A DNA stretch of 64,000 nucleotides from Priestia filamentosa (GCF_900177535.1 NZ_FXAJ01000002.1:1116001-1180000); one strand, 5' to 3'; positions 44,616 through 53,758 are shown, counted from the first letter of the stretch. The notes: a model not told the origin generated them from the sequence alone. Numbers and translations: made by a program.

Positions 44616-44941
44616 AGGAACTTAGCCTTTCCTTTACTAACTGGCCTTTGTTGTTTTTCTAAGTAACGGTCTAAATGCGGGATAAAGGACTGAAACGGGT
44701 CTTCAATATAAGAAGCACTTCTCCCTTCCTCACTATCCGAAGATGTACCTTCTGAGCCAATTCGATTAAAACGAATAACAGATAATTCTTTTACAATCCA
44801 TGAGAGTTCAGAAGGCACATTATCCTCTCCAATATATTGTTGCACTCTTACAGATTGATCTTGAATGATAGTGGATAGCAATGCATCTTGGAGCTTATCC
44901 TCAATTCCTAAGTAGACTTTAACCGCATCTAATAGAGCCAT
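44612..44941 (-). CDS. Head-tail connector (gp6/gp15-like adaptor)
   Basis: 109 aa, mostly helical. LLDAVKVYLGIEDKLQDALL and the WIVKELSVIRFNRIGSEG helix followed by a SEEGRSASY turn are typical of gp6-like connectors. It binds the portal ring. Confidence 0.85.
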   Translation of the reverse strand: MALLDAVKVYLGIEDKLQDALLSTIIQDQSVRVQQYIGEDNVPSELSWIVKELSVIRFNRIGSEGTSSDSEEGRSASYIEDPFQSFIPHLDRYLEKQQRPVSKGKAKFL

Positions 44942-44943
44942 TT

Positions 44944-45066
44944 TTACTCACCACTCTTTGTCGTTCGCTTTCGTGCTGATTTTTTCTTAAACCCTAATGG
45001 TTTATAAAAAATTTTATATTGACGTTCCGTAACTTCTAATTCCTTTCCGTCCTTCTCAATTTTCAT
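44944..45066 (-). CDS. Small basic phage protein (40 aa)
   Basis: ATG at 45066 after TAGGAGG. Product MKIEKDGKELEVTERQYKIF ending in a Lys/Arg-rich tail (KKKSARKRTTKSGE). Genes of this size and YK.LGFK motif commonly follow the capsid gene in Firmicute phages. Too short for the usual length cut-off, but signals are good. Confidence 0.7.
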   Translation of the reverse strand: MKIEKDGKELEVTERQYKIFYKPLGFKKKSARKRTTKSGE

Positions 45067-45098
45067 GCACTTTACCTCCTATAAGACTAGATGATGAA

Positions 45099-46079
45099 CT
45101 AAGCTTGTTCCGGTACCGGGGGGGTTAACGTAGCAAAGGCTTCATCTTTTAGAATCATAAATCCAACTTGCATCGTAGCTCGTAACGCAAACATATCTCG
45201 CTCAAAGAGATTGATAGGTTGGTTGTTTTCCCCAATGACAGACGTTAACGTTGCTTCTTGGGAAATGGCATATTCGATGTTTTGCAGAATGCCATAACGT
45301 GCATAATCCCAATCCGCTGTGAACAGAGAAACTTTCGATTTATCAAAGGATTTTCCATTCACATAAGCAATTGGTTGTCCTAAGACGGTTTGAGTTGCTC
45401 CTTGCGTTGGTTCATTAAAAATAGGTCGTCCAGAGCTGTCCATTTCTCCACGTAACTTCTGGCGTAAAGAACGAGTTGTAGCAAAACCATTTGGATCTAG
45501 CTCGTTATCTTCTACTAAACCGAGAAGTCCGTTTAATTGTTTATATAAAGACTCCGTTTCTACTTCTGATACTGCATTCCCAGCAGAAGTTGCTGAGCCT
45601 AAAATGTTTTGCAAAAAGGGAGACTCTGTTCCAAACAGTGTTGCATGGTCAAATTTTGTATAAAATGCTTCTGCAATATGAGGTTTGATTTCATTAAAGA
45701 AACCAGACACACTATAACGCAAAAACTCTTTTGATACAGGAATAATAACCCCTAGTTTCTTAGACTCCATTCGAGCGGTTAACCATTGTGGTTTAGATGT
45801 TTTAATAACCTCAGCCTCATTCACCCAATAAGCTCCTAGTCCACCTGCTAGATATTGGAACTCTTTTACAGGCTTGGACATCGGTTCATATTTTGCTAAT
45901 TGCATAATAGCTGAGTTCCTCATTACCTCTTCGACAATGCCCGTTCCTTGCTCTGTTGGAATCTTTCCCGTTGGAGCATCTTGAAGTAACACATTATCAG
46001 GATTAAAGGTTGGGTCTGCAAAGAATTGAATATTAAGTTTCAGTAATGGTTTTCCGTTTACTTGATATGGACTTTCCAT
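45099..46079 (-). CDS. Major capsid protein (HK97 fold)
   Basis: 326 aa. It contains GLGAYWVNEAEVIKTSKPQW, KKLGVIIPVSKEFLRYS and AEAFYTKFDHATLFG, the typical E-loop/P-domain sequence of HK97-fold capsids. There is no large delta domain. A separate scaffold gene lies just upstream. The N-terminal LKLNIQFFAD resembles the scaffold N-terminus. Confidence 0.92.
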   Translation of the reverse strand: MESPYQVNGKPLLKLNIQFFADPTFNPDNVLLQDAPTGKIPTEQGTGIVEEVMRNSAIMQLAKYEPMSKPVKEFQYLAGGLGAYWVNEAEVIKTSKPQWLTARMESKKLGVIIPVSKEFLRYSVSGFFNEIKPHIAEAFYTKFDHATLFGTESPFLQNILGSATSAGNAVSEVETESLYKQLNGLLGLVEDNELDPNGFATTRSLRQKLRGEMDSSGRPIFNEPTQGATQTVLGQPIAYVNGKSFDKSKVSLFTADWDYARYGILQNIEYAISQEATLTSVIGENNQPINLFERDMFALRATMQVGFMILKDEAFATLTPPVPEQA

Positions 46080-46090
46080 GTTAAAACCTC

Positions 46091-46723
46091 CTATTTTCCT
46101 ACGATTCTATTTTTCTGTGCTAAAATGCTGAAATCTGGAGCAGTTGATGTTTTAGCAACATTCCCCGTTCCTGTTTGAGGTGGTTCTCCTTTCAAACGTT
46201 CATTTACCACTTGTTCTACTGCTTCATCAAAAGATTTTTTAAAGACTTTAATGTTCTCCAATGTATTTTCTGCTGTGTCGGACATCAAAAAGTCTGCAAA
46301 AGAAGCAGGTAGTTTCTTCTCGTTTAACTCTTTGATCGTTTCTGCTTTTAATTCACGTGTTTCAATCTCTTTCAAGCGGTTATTTAACTCTTCCTCACGC
46401 TTTTTATACTCTGCCTCCTTGCGTTCTGTAGCGGATAACTTTGCTAAACGCTCTGCTTCTTTCTTTTCTTCTTCTAGCTTAGTCGCAAAATCTTTCTCCC
46501 ACTTTCCTTTGGCAGTTTCTAAAGCTTTTGCAATTCGCTTATCAACAAAAGAATCTAATTCACTTTGATTCTTAAAGGAAATAGACTCGTCATTTGGTGG
46601 ATCAGCGGGAGGGTTTTGTTTTGGATTATTTGATGAAGGTTCACCACCTTGAGCAAAGAACTGAATATCGAGTCTTAATTGCTCTAATGGTGACTTTTCC
46701 ATTACGTTATAAGGTATTTTCAT
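46091..46723 (-). CDS. Phage scaffolding protein (DUF4355)
   Basis: 210 aa from the ATG at 46723 (AGGAGG upstream; an earlier open frame to 46759 is ignored). It is Glu/Lys-rich and coiled coil between residues 55 and 150 (DSFVDKRIAKALETAKGKWE), with a C-terminal helix expected to bind capsid. It sits between head protein and capsid genes. The N-terminus contains LRLDIQFFAQ. Confidence 0.88.
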   Translation of the reverse strand: MKIPYNVMEKSPLEQLRLDIQFFAQGGEPSSNNPKQNPPADPPNDESISFKNQSELDSFVDKRIAKALETAKGKWEKDFATKLEEEKKEAERLAKLSATERKEAEYKKREEELNNRLKEIETRELKAETIKELNEKKLPASFADFLMSDTAENTLENIKVFKKSFDEAVEQVVNERLKGEPPQTGTGNVAKTSTAPDFSILAQKNRIVGK

Positions 46724-46816
46724 TCTCCATTCCTCCTTGCCCATAGACACAATGACCATTAGATTCTAACCACCTTCTTTCGTTCCTCATACGCTTGATT
46801 TAAGCCTATAAACAAC

Positions 46817-46841
46817 AAAAGAGAGGTATTTATCCTCTCTT
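46817..46841 (-). terminator. Intra-operon hairpin upstream of the scaffold gene
   Basis: AAGAGAGG/CCTCTCTT followed by TTGTTG on the minus strand. Weak terminator or mRNA-stabilising hairpin within the late operon. Confidence 0.5.
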
Positions 46842-46894
46842 GGTTAAAATTGTCCCTATACGCTTTTTCTGAGCCTTTTAACGACATGCTTAGG

Positions 46895-48082
46895 TCAATA
46901 GATAACAGGTAAAATAGCAGAACGACAATTGGGATGTAGAGGTGGAACGTTAACGCCTACTTTTGCTTCCTCAATCTTATAAACCTTTCCATCTTTCTTC
47001 TTACATTTGTCGGATGTTCGTTCATCAATGTGAGCGGTAAACTCATACTGTTTAAATCCACTTTTCTTATAAGCTCTTAAGGTAGATTGATTCATAACAT
47101 AAGCCGTCTCCGTTCGAATTACACGCTCCGAAGCATACTTTGCAACGTTCATTTCTTTTTGCAAAGCCTTTGTCATCTCCTCAATTCCATCCCCACGGAT
47201 TAAACCTTGAGTGATAATACGTTTTAGATTAAACATAAGCTGTTCTTTATTTTTCCAGAGTGTATCGGAGAAGTGAGCACCTGACCATTCGGCATCTACT
47301 ATGTCATGGATTTCTTCCTCGGTATAAGAAGTGGATACATCTAGTTCTCCACTAATCTGGTCAAATACTTCCTCTACGATATTTTCCAAATATTCCTCTA
47401 TTAAGTTTTCTTGCTCATGAAAGCTATCAATCATGTCCAATTCAATTTCATTTATGAGAACATCTAAATACGTTTCAGGAAACTGCCGCTCTAGGTTCTC
47501 TAATTGTTGGTCTTGATTTGAATTATCTCTCCCTGAGGCATGTTCTTTCCTAGACTGCTTTCGTCTACGTTTAATTTGCTTCTTCAAGCGCTGTATCTCT
47601 TTTTGGGAAGGTTTTTGTTTGGCCCTGTTAAGAGATAATTGATTATCCTCACCTAAACGCAGAACTTGAGATTCGACATGTCTTTGAATCTTGTCAGATA
47701 GGTAATTTAAAATGTCTCCGACTTCTAGCTGCGTATCTACTTCTACTGCCCATAAGGCTACAAACACAAGTAATAACCGCTCGTATAAAGAATGCTGAGC
47801 GTTTGGAGATAATGTATTTTCAATTTTGATTTCAGTTATTTCGTTTGCCTTGATAACTATGGAATACTTGCTCTTATTTTGTTCATATTCCTTTGGAGCT
47901 TGAACCTCGACAAGCAAGTATTCTCCAACAACTAAACCTTGAAAGAGCAAAATACCCTTATCATTTGTAGATCCTTTTTGAATTACCCTATTGCCTTGGT
48001 TACGTAATTCAAATTGAGCTCCTGCTAATCGATTTCCAGTTGTACTATCTACTTTTACGATCTTTAATGAACCCTTAGCCAT
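46895..48082 (-). CDS. Minor head protein (Mu gpF/SPP1 gp7 type) with N-terminal SpaA/Cna-B-like domain
   Basis: 395 aa in two parts. Residues 4-90 (SLKIVKVDSTTGNRLAGAQF; YLLVEVQAPKEYEQ; EITEIKIENT) follow the pattern of SpaA/Cna-B domains of pili and adhesins, including a candidate isopeptide trio K10, E59 and N89. Residues 95-290 are helical and charged. Residues 305-395 hold the phage head morphogenesis domain (RVIRTETAYVMNQSTLRAY, HIDERTSDKC, PPLHPNCRSAI). It binds the portal and may display the Ig-like domain on or in the head. Starts within the portal gene end (8-base overlap). Confidence 0.88.
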   Translation of the reverse strand: MAKGSLKIVKVDSTTGNRLAGAQFELRNQGNRVIQKGSTNDKGILLFQGLVVGEYLLVEVQAPKEYEQNKSKYSIVIKANEITEIKIENTLSPNAQHSLYERLLLVFVALWAVEVDTQLEVGDILNYLSDKIQRHVESQVLRLGEDNQLSLNRAKQKPSQKEIQRLKKQIKRRRKQSRKEHASGRDNSNQDQQLENLERQFPETYLDVLINEIELDMIDSFHEQENLIEEYLENIVEEVFDQISGELDVSTSYTEEEIHDIVDAEWSGAHFSDTLWKNKEQLMFNLKRIITQGLIRGDGIEEMTKALQKEMNVAKYASERVIRTETAYVMNQSTLRAYKKSGFKQYEFTAHIDERTSDKCKKKDGKVYKIEEAKVGVNVPPLHPNCRSAILPVIY

Positions 48083-49487
48083 TCATAACACCTTGTTTAA
48101 AGAGGGGTTGTTGTTCATACATCTCTTGTTGCTCCCGACTTTCCGCTTTCTTACGGTCCATTTCCGCTTGGACGTCTTCTACAAATGGAAGAATAGAGAG
48201 TTGTGTTTCTTCACTTACAATGCCTGTTACGTCTTTAGCGGTTTGCACGAGCTCACTTGTATTCGTTGGAAGGTTTGGTGTGAAGACAATCTCTAAGTCC
48301 TCAATATTGGCGTCCTTACGCTTAATCTTCCACATTTGAGCAACTAAACGTAAGCGTACCATGAGAGCCTCTTTAAACAATCGCTCTTTCGTAGAACGTA
48401 ACTGATCGAGAATGAACAGCTTATATTTCATTGCCTCTCCACTTACATTGGAGCTGAACTCTTCATCTGATAAATCGGGTGTAAACGAGAACTTATGAAT
48501 GTCATTGACGGTTCGGTTTTTGAATGCTTCCTCTCCTGCTACATCGTAGGTCTTAGTAAGATAAAAAGCATTTGGTTGTACACCCTCGTTCGTAGGGTCA
48601 TCAAGCACAATCACTCGACTCTTTTTCATTTCTTGAATATCTTCAGATTCGGTATTCGGTTGACCCGCTAATACTAAATAAGAATCGGCAAAGTCCTCCA
48701 TTCCGTTTAATGTATCGGACTGCGAAACATCATACCCATCAATCTGGTCGAGCACCGTTTCAAAATCACCAATACGGTCATCATTGTTCCAGTATTCGAT
48801 AAGCGGAATACCCTCAAAATAATGTTGTTGCTCTCCTATAAGTCTCATGTTCTCTAAGTTCTCTCCTGATTGGTACTTATAAATTTTCTGGTCGTCGTAT
48901 ACTTCAATAAACCGATCTACATCTTCCCCAATCTGGACATTAAAATAGCGCGCCCCTGCTACAACATTTCCTTCAACGGTTGTGTCATAGATAAGGAACG
49001 CTTGAATCGGGTCAACGATGGCCACACATTCTTCACTCTGTTGATTCATGTACACTAGCTCAAAAGCTCGGCCATAGATAGAAAGATTAAGTTCTAAATT
49101 ACTGTTATGTGATTGTTCTTTGTTGCGATCATTGAATTCATTTAGAGCAGTCAACAAGTTTTCATTTTCATGGTTATACGTAATGGGCTTTCCTAAAATA
49201 TAACCTTGAATGAGAATGCTAATATAACGAGCAAAATTGTGACTCATCCGATAGTCCGCTCGTTCTTCATCCGCTCTATCATTTCGATATTTAATGTTTG
49301 TATGATTCAGAAAGTAGTCTTTTAGTTTCTTCAACCGCGGAACTTGCTCCGTTTCATGCTTTTCAATAAACTTCTTTAGAGCATCCTCGGACAAGTAATC
49401 AAAAGACGGTAAACGATATATTTCGTTCGCATTCTCATGAAATCTTCGTCCTCTCATTCGGACCGCTCCACCTATTTCAAAATTCAT
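48075..49487 (-). CDS. Portal protein (SPP1 gp6 family)
   Basis: 470 aa. N-terminal FIEKHETEQVPRLKKLKDYF, YFEGIPLIEYWNNDDRIGDF and FADSYLVLAGQP are characteristic of gp6-type portals. It forms the dodecameric DNA entry ring. Followed by a gp7-like gene, as in SPP1. Ribosome site GGAGGGAG. Confidence 0.92.
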   Translation of the reverse strand: MNFEIGGAVRMRGRRFHENANEIYRLPSFDYLSEDALKKFIEKHETEQVPRLKKLKDYFLNHTNIKYRNDRADEERADYRMSHNFARYISILIQGYILGKPITYNHENENLLTALNEFNDRNKEQSHNSNLELNLSIYGRAFELVYMNQQSEECVAIVDPIQAFLIYDTTVEGNVVAGARYFNVQIGEDVDRFIEVYDDQKIYKYQSGENLENMRLIGEQQHYFEGIPLIEYWNNDDRIGDFETVLDQIDGYDVSQSDTLNGMEDFADSYLVLAGQPNTESEDIQEMKKSRVIVLDDPTNEGVQPNAFYLTKTYDVAGEEAFKNRTVNDIHKFSFTPDLSDEEFSSNVSGEAMKYKLFILDQLRSTKERLFKEALMVRLRLVAQMWKIKRKDANIEDLEIVFTPNLPTNTSELVQTAKDVTGIVSEETQLSILPFVEDVQAEMDRKKAESREQQEMYEQQPLFKQGVMNG

Positions 49488-49499
49488 CGTCTCCCTCCT

Positions 49500-50795
49500 T
49501 TAGATTCCGAGTTTCTTACGGATATTCTTATCTCGTTTTGGTTTATGGTCTTTCATATCATTTTCAAAAGCATAACGAGTCGCATCGATACTGTGGTTAT
49601 TTTTATCCTCAAGTTGCGGTTTTGGATTTCCGTCTTGATCTGTGGCATAGTCAATGTCTTCAAACTCTTTCGCAATGTTTGGTGTACGATTTGGGTCAAT
49701 TACAATCTCCTCTAAGTCATCTAGCCACTTCTCTCCATACTCAATAGAACCTGGTCCCTTCTTCGCTCCTTTGATTTTGCGAATACCATGTTCATACCTC
49801 ATTTCATCAATGGATTTTGGCTCGGCACTATCAGCAATCGTCCATCCGTTATCAAACTTCTGCTTCTTCATCATGGTTGCTACGTTTCGATTGGAAAGCT
49901 TCACACCATAGATTTCATCCATCGCATAAATTCTTCTTCGAGCCTTATCATAATGCCACTGAACAAAAGCAAACGGGTCATTCCCATATCCCCAGTCAAT
50001 CCCTTGTCGAATGTTATCGAATCTCTTAAGCTCTTCATCTGTAATGGTTCGGAACGTAAGATTATCAAACGGAACCACACCACTTCCGATAGCTTCCCCG
50101 AGGTATTCCCATCGATATTTGAGCGGTTGTTTCTTCTTCGTCTCTTCCGCTTCCTCAATGAAAGCCTTGGAGATAAAAGGATTCTGTAAATAAGAAGAAT
50201 GATGAACAAATGTGTTCTTAGGTACAAAAGCAGACTCGTATTTCTTGTTCACCCATGATTGCTTGCGTTTTGGTGGGTTGTACGAGTAATAGAAGGCATA
50301 AAAAAGACCATCGGGTAATTCGGCACGTAAGACCGAGTTTTCGATGGTCGATACTTCATCCTCTGTTTTAAATTCGGCTAACTCTTCTATCCATAGAAAG
50401 GCAACTGGATACTTACTAATCTTAATAGATTTAATCTTAGCAGGGTCATCCGCTCCACGAAAAATAATACTGTTTCCCCGTGGTAAGTAGGTTAGTTTAA
50501 GCGGTGACTTATTGACATGCCAATACGCCTCCACACCTAAAATGTCGATGGCTTCTTTTAACTGTTCAAATACCGATTCCTCTAAGGTTCGGGCAACCTT
50601 ACGAACACATAAAGTACTGACCGGATACTTCATCATATCCCGAATGAGTTTGAGCGTAATGTGAGTAGACTTAGCGGAACCACGTCCACCTTTTAACACA
50701 TGTTTGAGGTACTTTCGACTGTTGGAGGCTTTCCAGAAGGATTGAAAGTGAGGAGTAATGATGTCGCTAATTTTAATCGTGTTCAAGATCATCAC
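49500..50795 (-). CDS. terL: Terminase large subunit
   Basis: 431 aa packaging motor. ATPase Walker A-type GGRGSAKST near residue 37, Walker B-type VAFLWIEELAEF near residue 133, and the nuclease domain with GIDWGYGNDPFAFVQW (first Asp), TIADSAEPKSID and late NHSIDATRYAFE. The start overlaps terS; possible starts are the ATG at 50792 or TTG at 50786, which has better spacing from AGGTG. Confidence 0.93.
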   Translation of the reverse strand: MMILNTIKISDIITPHFQSFWKASNSRKYLKHVLKGGRGSAKSTHITLKLIRDMMKYPVSTLCVRKVARTLEESVFEQLKEAIDILGVEAYWHVNKSPLKLTYLPRGNSIIFRGADDPAKIKSIKISKYPVAFLWIEELAEFKTEDEVSTIENSVLRAELPDGLFYAFYYSYNPPKRKQSWVNKKYESAFVPKNTFVHHSSYLQNPFISKAFIEEAEETKKKQPLKYRWEYLGEAIGSGVVPFDNLTFRTITDEELKRFDNIRQGIDWGYGNDPFAFVQWHYDKARRRIYAMDEIYGVKLSNRNVATMMKKQKFDNGWTIADSAEPKSIDEMRYEHGIRKIKGAKKGPGSIEYGEKWLDDLEEIVIDPNRTPNIAKEFEDIDYATDQDGNPKPQLEDKNNHSIDATRYAFENDMKDHKPKRDKNIRKKLGI

Positions 50796-51222
50796 CTACA
50801 TCATCAACAATGGTAACCCCCATATTCCCTTCAATTTCTTTCTTCTCTGTCCACATAGCATACCGTTTACCGAGGAGTTCAGCGGCTTTTACACGGTCCT
50901 TGAGAGAAGGATTTTTGTCTTCTAACTCCTGCATTCCTTCCCCTACTCCAATTGGAACTTGTTCGGTAAGTTCTCCGCGCATGACTTGTGTAAGAAAAGA
51001 AAGGATTTCATCTTGTTTGGCTACTCGTTGAGCACTCTTCTGAGCCATTCTTTCTTCAATATAAGCTTTAACCTTAGGATTTCTAAGTAATTTACTTCCC
51101 TCCACAGCAGCTGCCTTATCACTTTTCACGCTGTAGCCGGAATTCTTGTATGAAGTTGTAGCATTTGCCGTTTTTATATATAAATCAGCAAATGCCTGTT
51201 GTTTATGGGTTAGTTTAGACAT
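50773..51222 (-). CDS. terS: Terminase small subunit
   Basis: 149 aa from the ATG at 51222 (MSKLTHKQQAFADLYIKTAN), the standard terminase_2 opening with an HTH (TTSYKNSGYSVKSDKAAAVE). The C-terminus is acidic. It recognises the pac site. The open frame to 51246 has a poorer start. Confidence 0.9.
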   Translation of the reverse strand: MSKLTHKQQAFADLYIKTANATTSYKNSGYSVKSDKAAAVEGSKLLRNPKVKAYIEERMAQKSAQRVAKQDEILSFLTQVMRGELTEQVPIGVGEGMQELEDKNPSLKDRVKAAELLGKRYAMWTEKKEIEGNMGVTIVDDVGDDLEHD

Positions 51223-51256
51223 CACATCATCCCTACCTCCAATCAATAAGCTTACT

Positions 51257-51289
51257 AAAAAAGAACAACCTTTTAGATTGCTCTTTTTT
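51257..51289 (-). terminator. Terminator between the accessory genes and terS
   Basis: AAAAAGARCAA-type stem (AAAAAGAACAA/TTGCTCTTTTTTT). It isolates the accessory gene at 51273 from the packaging genes. Confidence 0.75.
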
Positions 51290-51866
51290 TATAACTGCGA
51301 TATTTTATTTCTAACTTTTCCTTACTCTTCCTCACGCACTCTATTATATTTTGCATATTTTTATAACAGGCATCCGCAGTCTCCTCATCAAAGTCTTGTT
51401 TGCGAAGACTCCCTTCTAAAAACTTTTCGTAGATGTCTACGAGCTCCAGATCCTCATAATCCATAAATTTATAAAGATTAGATTTATTTTCAGATATAAC
51501 TTTCATAAACTCCTGGACTTTTTGTTTCATCGCAGAACATTTAGCCTCTTGATCCATAATTGCAAATCTATATATTGTAGAATAGTTTATATACGGCTTA
51601 AGTTCATTATAAATACTATTGATAAACAAATGCCTTTCAGCAAACTTGTCTAGAAATGCTTCTCTGTCCTTATGCTTTAAAGTCATCTGAACGCCAATGA
51701 GTGTAAGTAATCCCCCAATGATTGAACCAAAGAAACCTATAAATGCTGTAAAAAACCCTTTGATATCTACCTGGAATGATTCCATAATTGCATAAAGAAT
51801 GATTAAATTCAAAACCCCAACTGTACCTAAAATCAAATAAGGAATCATATATTCTAATTTCTTCAT
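51273..51866 (-). CDS. Accessory two-segment membrane protein
   Basis: 197 aa: two membrane helices in the first 65 residues (YMIPYLILGTVGVLNLIILY and FFTAFIGFFGSIIGGLLTLI), then a 130-residue cytosolic helical domain. GGAAGGCG before the ATG. It could be an exclusion or signalling protein of the lysogen. No known family recognised. Confidence 0.65.
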   Translation of the reverse strand: MKKLEYMIPYLILGTVGVLNLIILYAIMESFQVDIKGFFTAFIGFFGSIIGGLLTLIGVQMTLKHKDREAFLDKFAERHLFINSIYNELKPYINYSTIYRFAIMDQEAKCSAMKQKVQEFMKVISENKSNLYKFMDYEDLELVDIYEKFLEGSLRKQDFDEETADACYKNMQNIIECVRKSKEKLEIKYRSYKKRAI

Positions 51867-51934
51867 AATTTTCGCCTTCCTTACCTATATCCGTTATATT
51901 GGATATAAGATGATTTGAATTTAATTTCATATAG

Positions 51935-51960
51935 AAAAGCACCCCAAAAAGGATGCTTTA
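51935..51960 (-). terminator. Terminator of the 51958 gene
   Basis: AAAGCATCC/GG-TGCTTT stem overlapping the stop codon. Confidence 0.55.
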
Positions 51961-52356
51961 GATTTTGTATTGCTCTAATTGATTAATCCAATACTCCGCA
52001 TAGTCTTTAATATCGTATAAAGAATGTTGCAGTTTATCTATATTCTTAAAAGCTACTTGATTTACTGGAAGTAATGTTGAATTATGTAGCATATCTCGTA
52101 GTGCTGGTAAATAAAATTTCGACACTACCCCGACAGTTTCATATTTTTCTAACTGATTCCACTCGGCTTTTAGATTCTCTTTAATACTTCTGTATTTCTC
52201 TTTTATTTCGTTTAATATAATCTTTCTTTTTTCTTTATCGTTAATTAAATCTAATTTCCGAATATCCTCATATATTTTTTCGACGTCTTCACTATAGCTA
52301 CTTAATCTGTTTAGAGCATCGAATTTAGATATATTAACCTGTTGTTTATTAGTCAA
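51958..52356 (-). CDS. Hypothetical coiled-coil protein
   Basis: 132 aa, nearly all helical (VEKIYEDIRKLDLINDKEKR; ENLKAEWNQLEKYE). The TTG at 52356 is eight bases from GGGAGG, better than the GTG at 52365. Not recognised. Confidence 0.6.
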   Translation of the reverse strand: MTNKQQVNISKFDALNRLSSYSEDVEKIYEDIRKLDLINDKEKRKIILNEIKEKYRSIKENLKAEWNQLEKYETVGVVSKFYLPALRDMLHNSTLLPVNQVAFKNIDKLQHSLYDIKDYAEYWINQLEQYKI

Positions 52357-52463
52357 CTTTCTCACCTCCCTCTTTTATTATAAGGGATAAAAAGGTCTAT
52401 TTACATAATTTTAACTTAAACTAGGTTGATAGACAGGTATACTTTCCAATAAGGAGGTGACAT

Positions 52464-52694
52464 ATGAACGAGTTAGAGCAACTTCAGTTATTTTTGGATC
52501 AAACAATGTTTAAGTATGAACGTTGTATTCACCACTATGGTCTTTTTTCAATTAAGACTCAAAAGGTTGGTCAACAATTACATATCCTGTGGGAATTAAA
52601 AAATGAATACTTAAACCAAAAGAAGCATCCTGCAAAGGATGCTGGTTATATTCAAATATACGCATATTCTACAATTGAAAAACATATAAATTAA
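52464..52694 (+). CDS. Spo0E-like small protein with degenerate motif, copy 1
   Basis: 76 aa, AAGGAGGTGA before the ATG. The pattern YGLFSIKTQKVGQQLHILWE plus LKNEY aligns with Spo0E-type aspartyl-phosphate phosphatases (YGL.S..T...SQELD.LL..Y), but the catalytic SQELD is GQQLH here, lacking the Asp. It has a paralogue at 53785. If folded the same way it might bind Spo0A-P without hydrolysing it. Family assignment is by pattern only. Confidence 0.55.
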   Translation: MNELEQLQLFLDQTMFKYERCIHHYGLFSIKTQKVGQQLHILWELKNEYLNQKKHPAKDAGYIQIYAYSTIEKHIN

Positions 52695-52722
52695 TTAAAG
52701 GGAGGCCCTAACTCCCTTTAAT
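52695..52722 (+). terminator. Terminator of Spo0E-like copy 1
   Basis: TTAAAGGGAG/CTCCCTTTAA stem. Confidence 0.7.
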
Positions 52723-52747
52723 CTCCCTCCTAGAAAGGAGGAGTTTA

Positions 52748-52834
52748 ATGAAGTACAAAGAAATTCCCCTCTACATTGTAAGTGTCATAGTAAGTGTTCT
52801 CGATTTCATCTTACATCTTATAGGATACCTGTAA
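52748..52834 (+). CDS. 28-residue hydrophobic peptide
   Basis: Strong GAAAGGAGG before the ATG; product MKYKEIPLYIVSVIVSVLDF ILHLIGYL (split here). One membrane helix with a basic start, directly followed by a terminator (52848-52890). This layout resembles prophage type I toxins such as TxpA/BsrG. No antisense promoter could be proved. Confidence 0.55.
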   Translation: MKYKEIPLYIVSVIVSVLDFILHLIGYL

Positions 52835-52847
52835 TAATAATTATTTG

Positions 52848-52890
52848 AAGGTTGCTTTGACACTGGCATGTTAAAGTAACCTTTTCTTTT
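52848..52890 (+). terminator. Terminator of the small peptide gene
   Basis: AAGGTTGCTTT/AAAGTAACCTT stem followed by TTCTTTT. Confidence 0.75.
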
Positions 52891-53019
52891 ATACAATATC
52901 CTATGTTGAAAAAATTCAACACATGCATAATAATTAGCAAAAATAAAATACATAAGAAACTTTTACTACCTCGTCACACTAATTGCTTTATAATAATTTA
53001 AATCTCCCAATATTCCGAG

Positions 53020-53493
53020 TCAATTCCACTTTTTTCGTATAAACTTTAGATGCCATGGTAAGAAAAAAGCATAGACAACCCCAAAAATAGGTATTGACCA
53101 CCATATCTGCCATGCTCCTTTCATTACTCCCACTTTACTTGTTAACCATTCAAGGATAAAGGATATAATGACAAAGAACGTAACCAAAGTCCACTTCTTT
53201 TCCCTTTTATATAAATTTAAATAAATGATGGATAAACATGAGGGGATGACACCATAAAGTACAATCTCAGATAATCCGGTTTTTTTAGGATGATTTATAT
53301 CAAATATGTCAAATGGAACAGCTATCGTTGTGTCAATCATCCAGACAATATAACCAATTATCCCGAAAGTTATATAAATTTCCTTCCAATTTATTCTTAC
53401 TTTCGGCATAAACAACACGATTAAAAATAAAACTGAACCAAGAATTGCAGGGTACCACCATCCCTGTCCTAAATCGAAATCAGGCTGCTTCAT
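53020..53493 (-). CDS. Multi-pass membrane protein (CBO0543-like)
   Basis: 157 aa with about five membrane segments and several Trp-rich loops (GQGWWYPAILG; AWQIWWSIPIFG). It resembles the CBO0543 family of Bacillus membrane proteins. It stands alone, minus strand, with a GGAG site. Confidence 0.65.
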   Translation of the reverse strand: MKQPDFDLGQGWWYPAILGSVLFLIVLFMPKVRINWKEIYITFGIIGYIVWMIDTTIAVPFDIFDINHPKKTGLSEIVLYGVIPSCLSIIYLNLYKREKKWTLVTFFVIISFILEWLTSKVGVMKGAWQIWWSIPIFGVVYAFFLPWHLKFIRKKWN

Positions 53494-53758
53494 AAACTCC
53501 TCCGTTTATGTTTTTAGTTTAGTGTTTCCCTTTAGATAGATATTTATTCTCATTAAGGAGACTTAAAAAAGGATGGCAAAATAAAAGATACTCAGATGAT
53601 TCTAAGTTCTATAACAAATTGGGAAATAGAAATTCTTTTTAATTCATGATATTTACCCCTCTTTATCCAAAAACCTATAAAGATATTTAAATTGTTCCCT
53701 TCAGCAGGAAAATATGACTTTTTACACGTTTTCAACAAATAAAACAGAGATAAATTGA
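53494..53758. other. Intergenic region, nothing recognised
   Basis: AT-rich. I see no gene or strong hairpin. Confidence 0.5.

Noticed and set aside
46251-46568. Ser/Phe-rich plus-strand frame opposite the scaffold gene
   Set aside because: Mirror image of a Lys/Glu-rich coiled-coil gene; no start signal.
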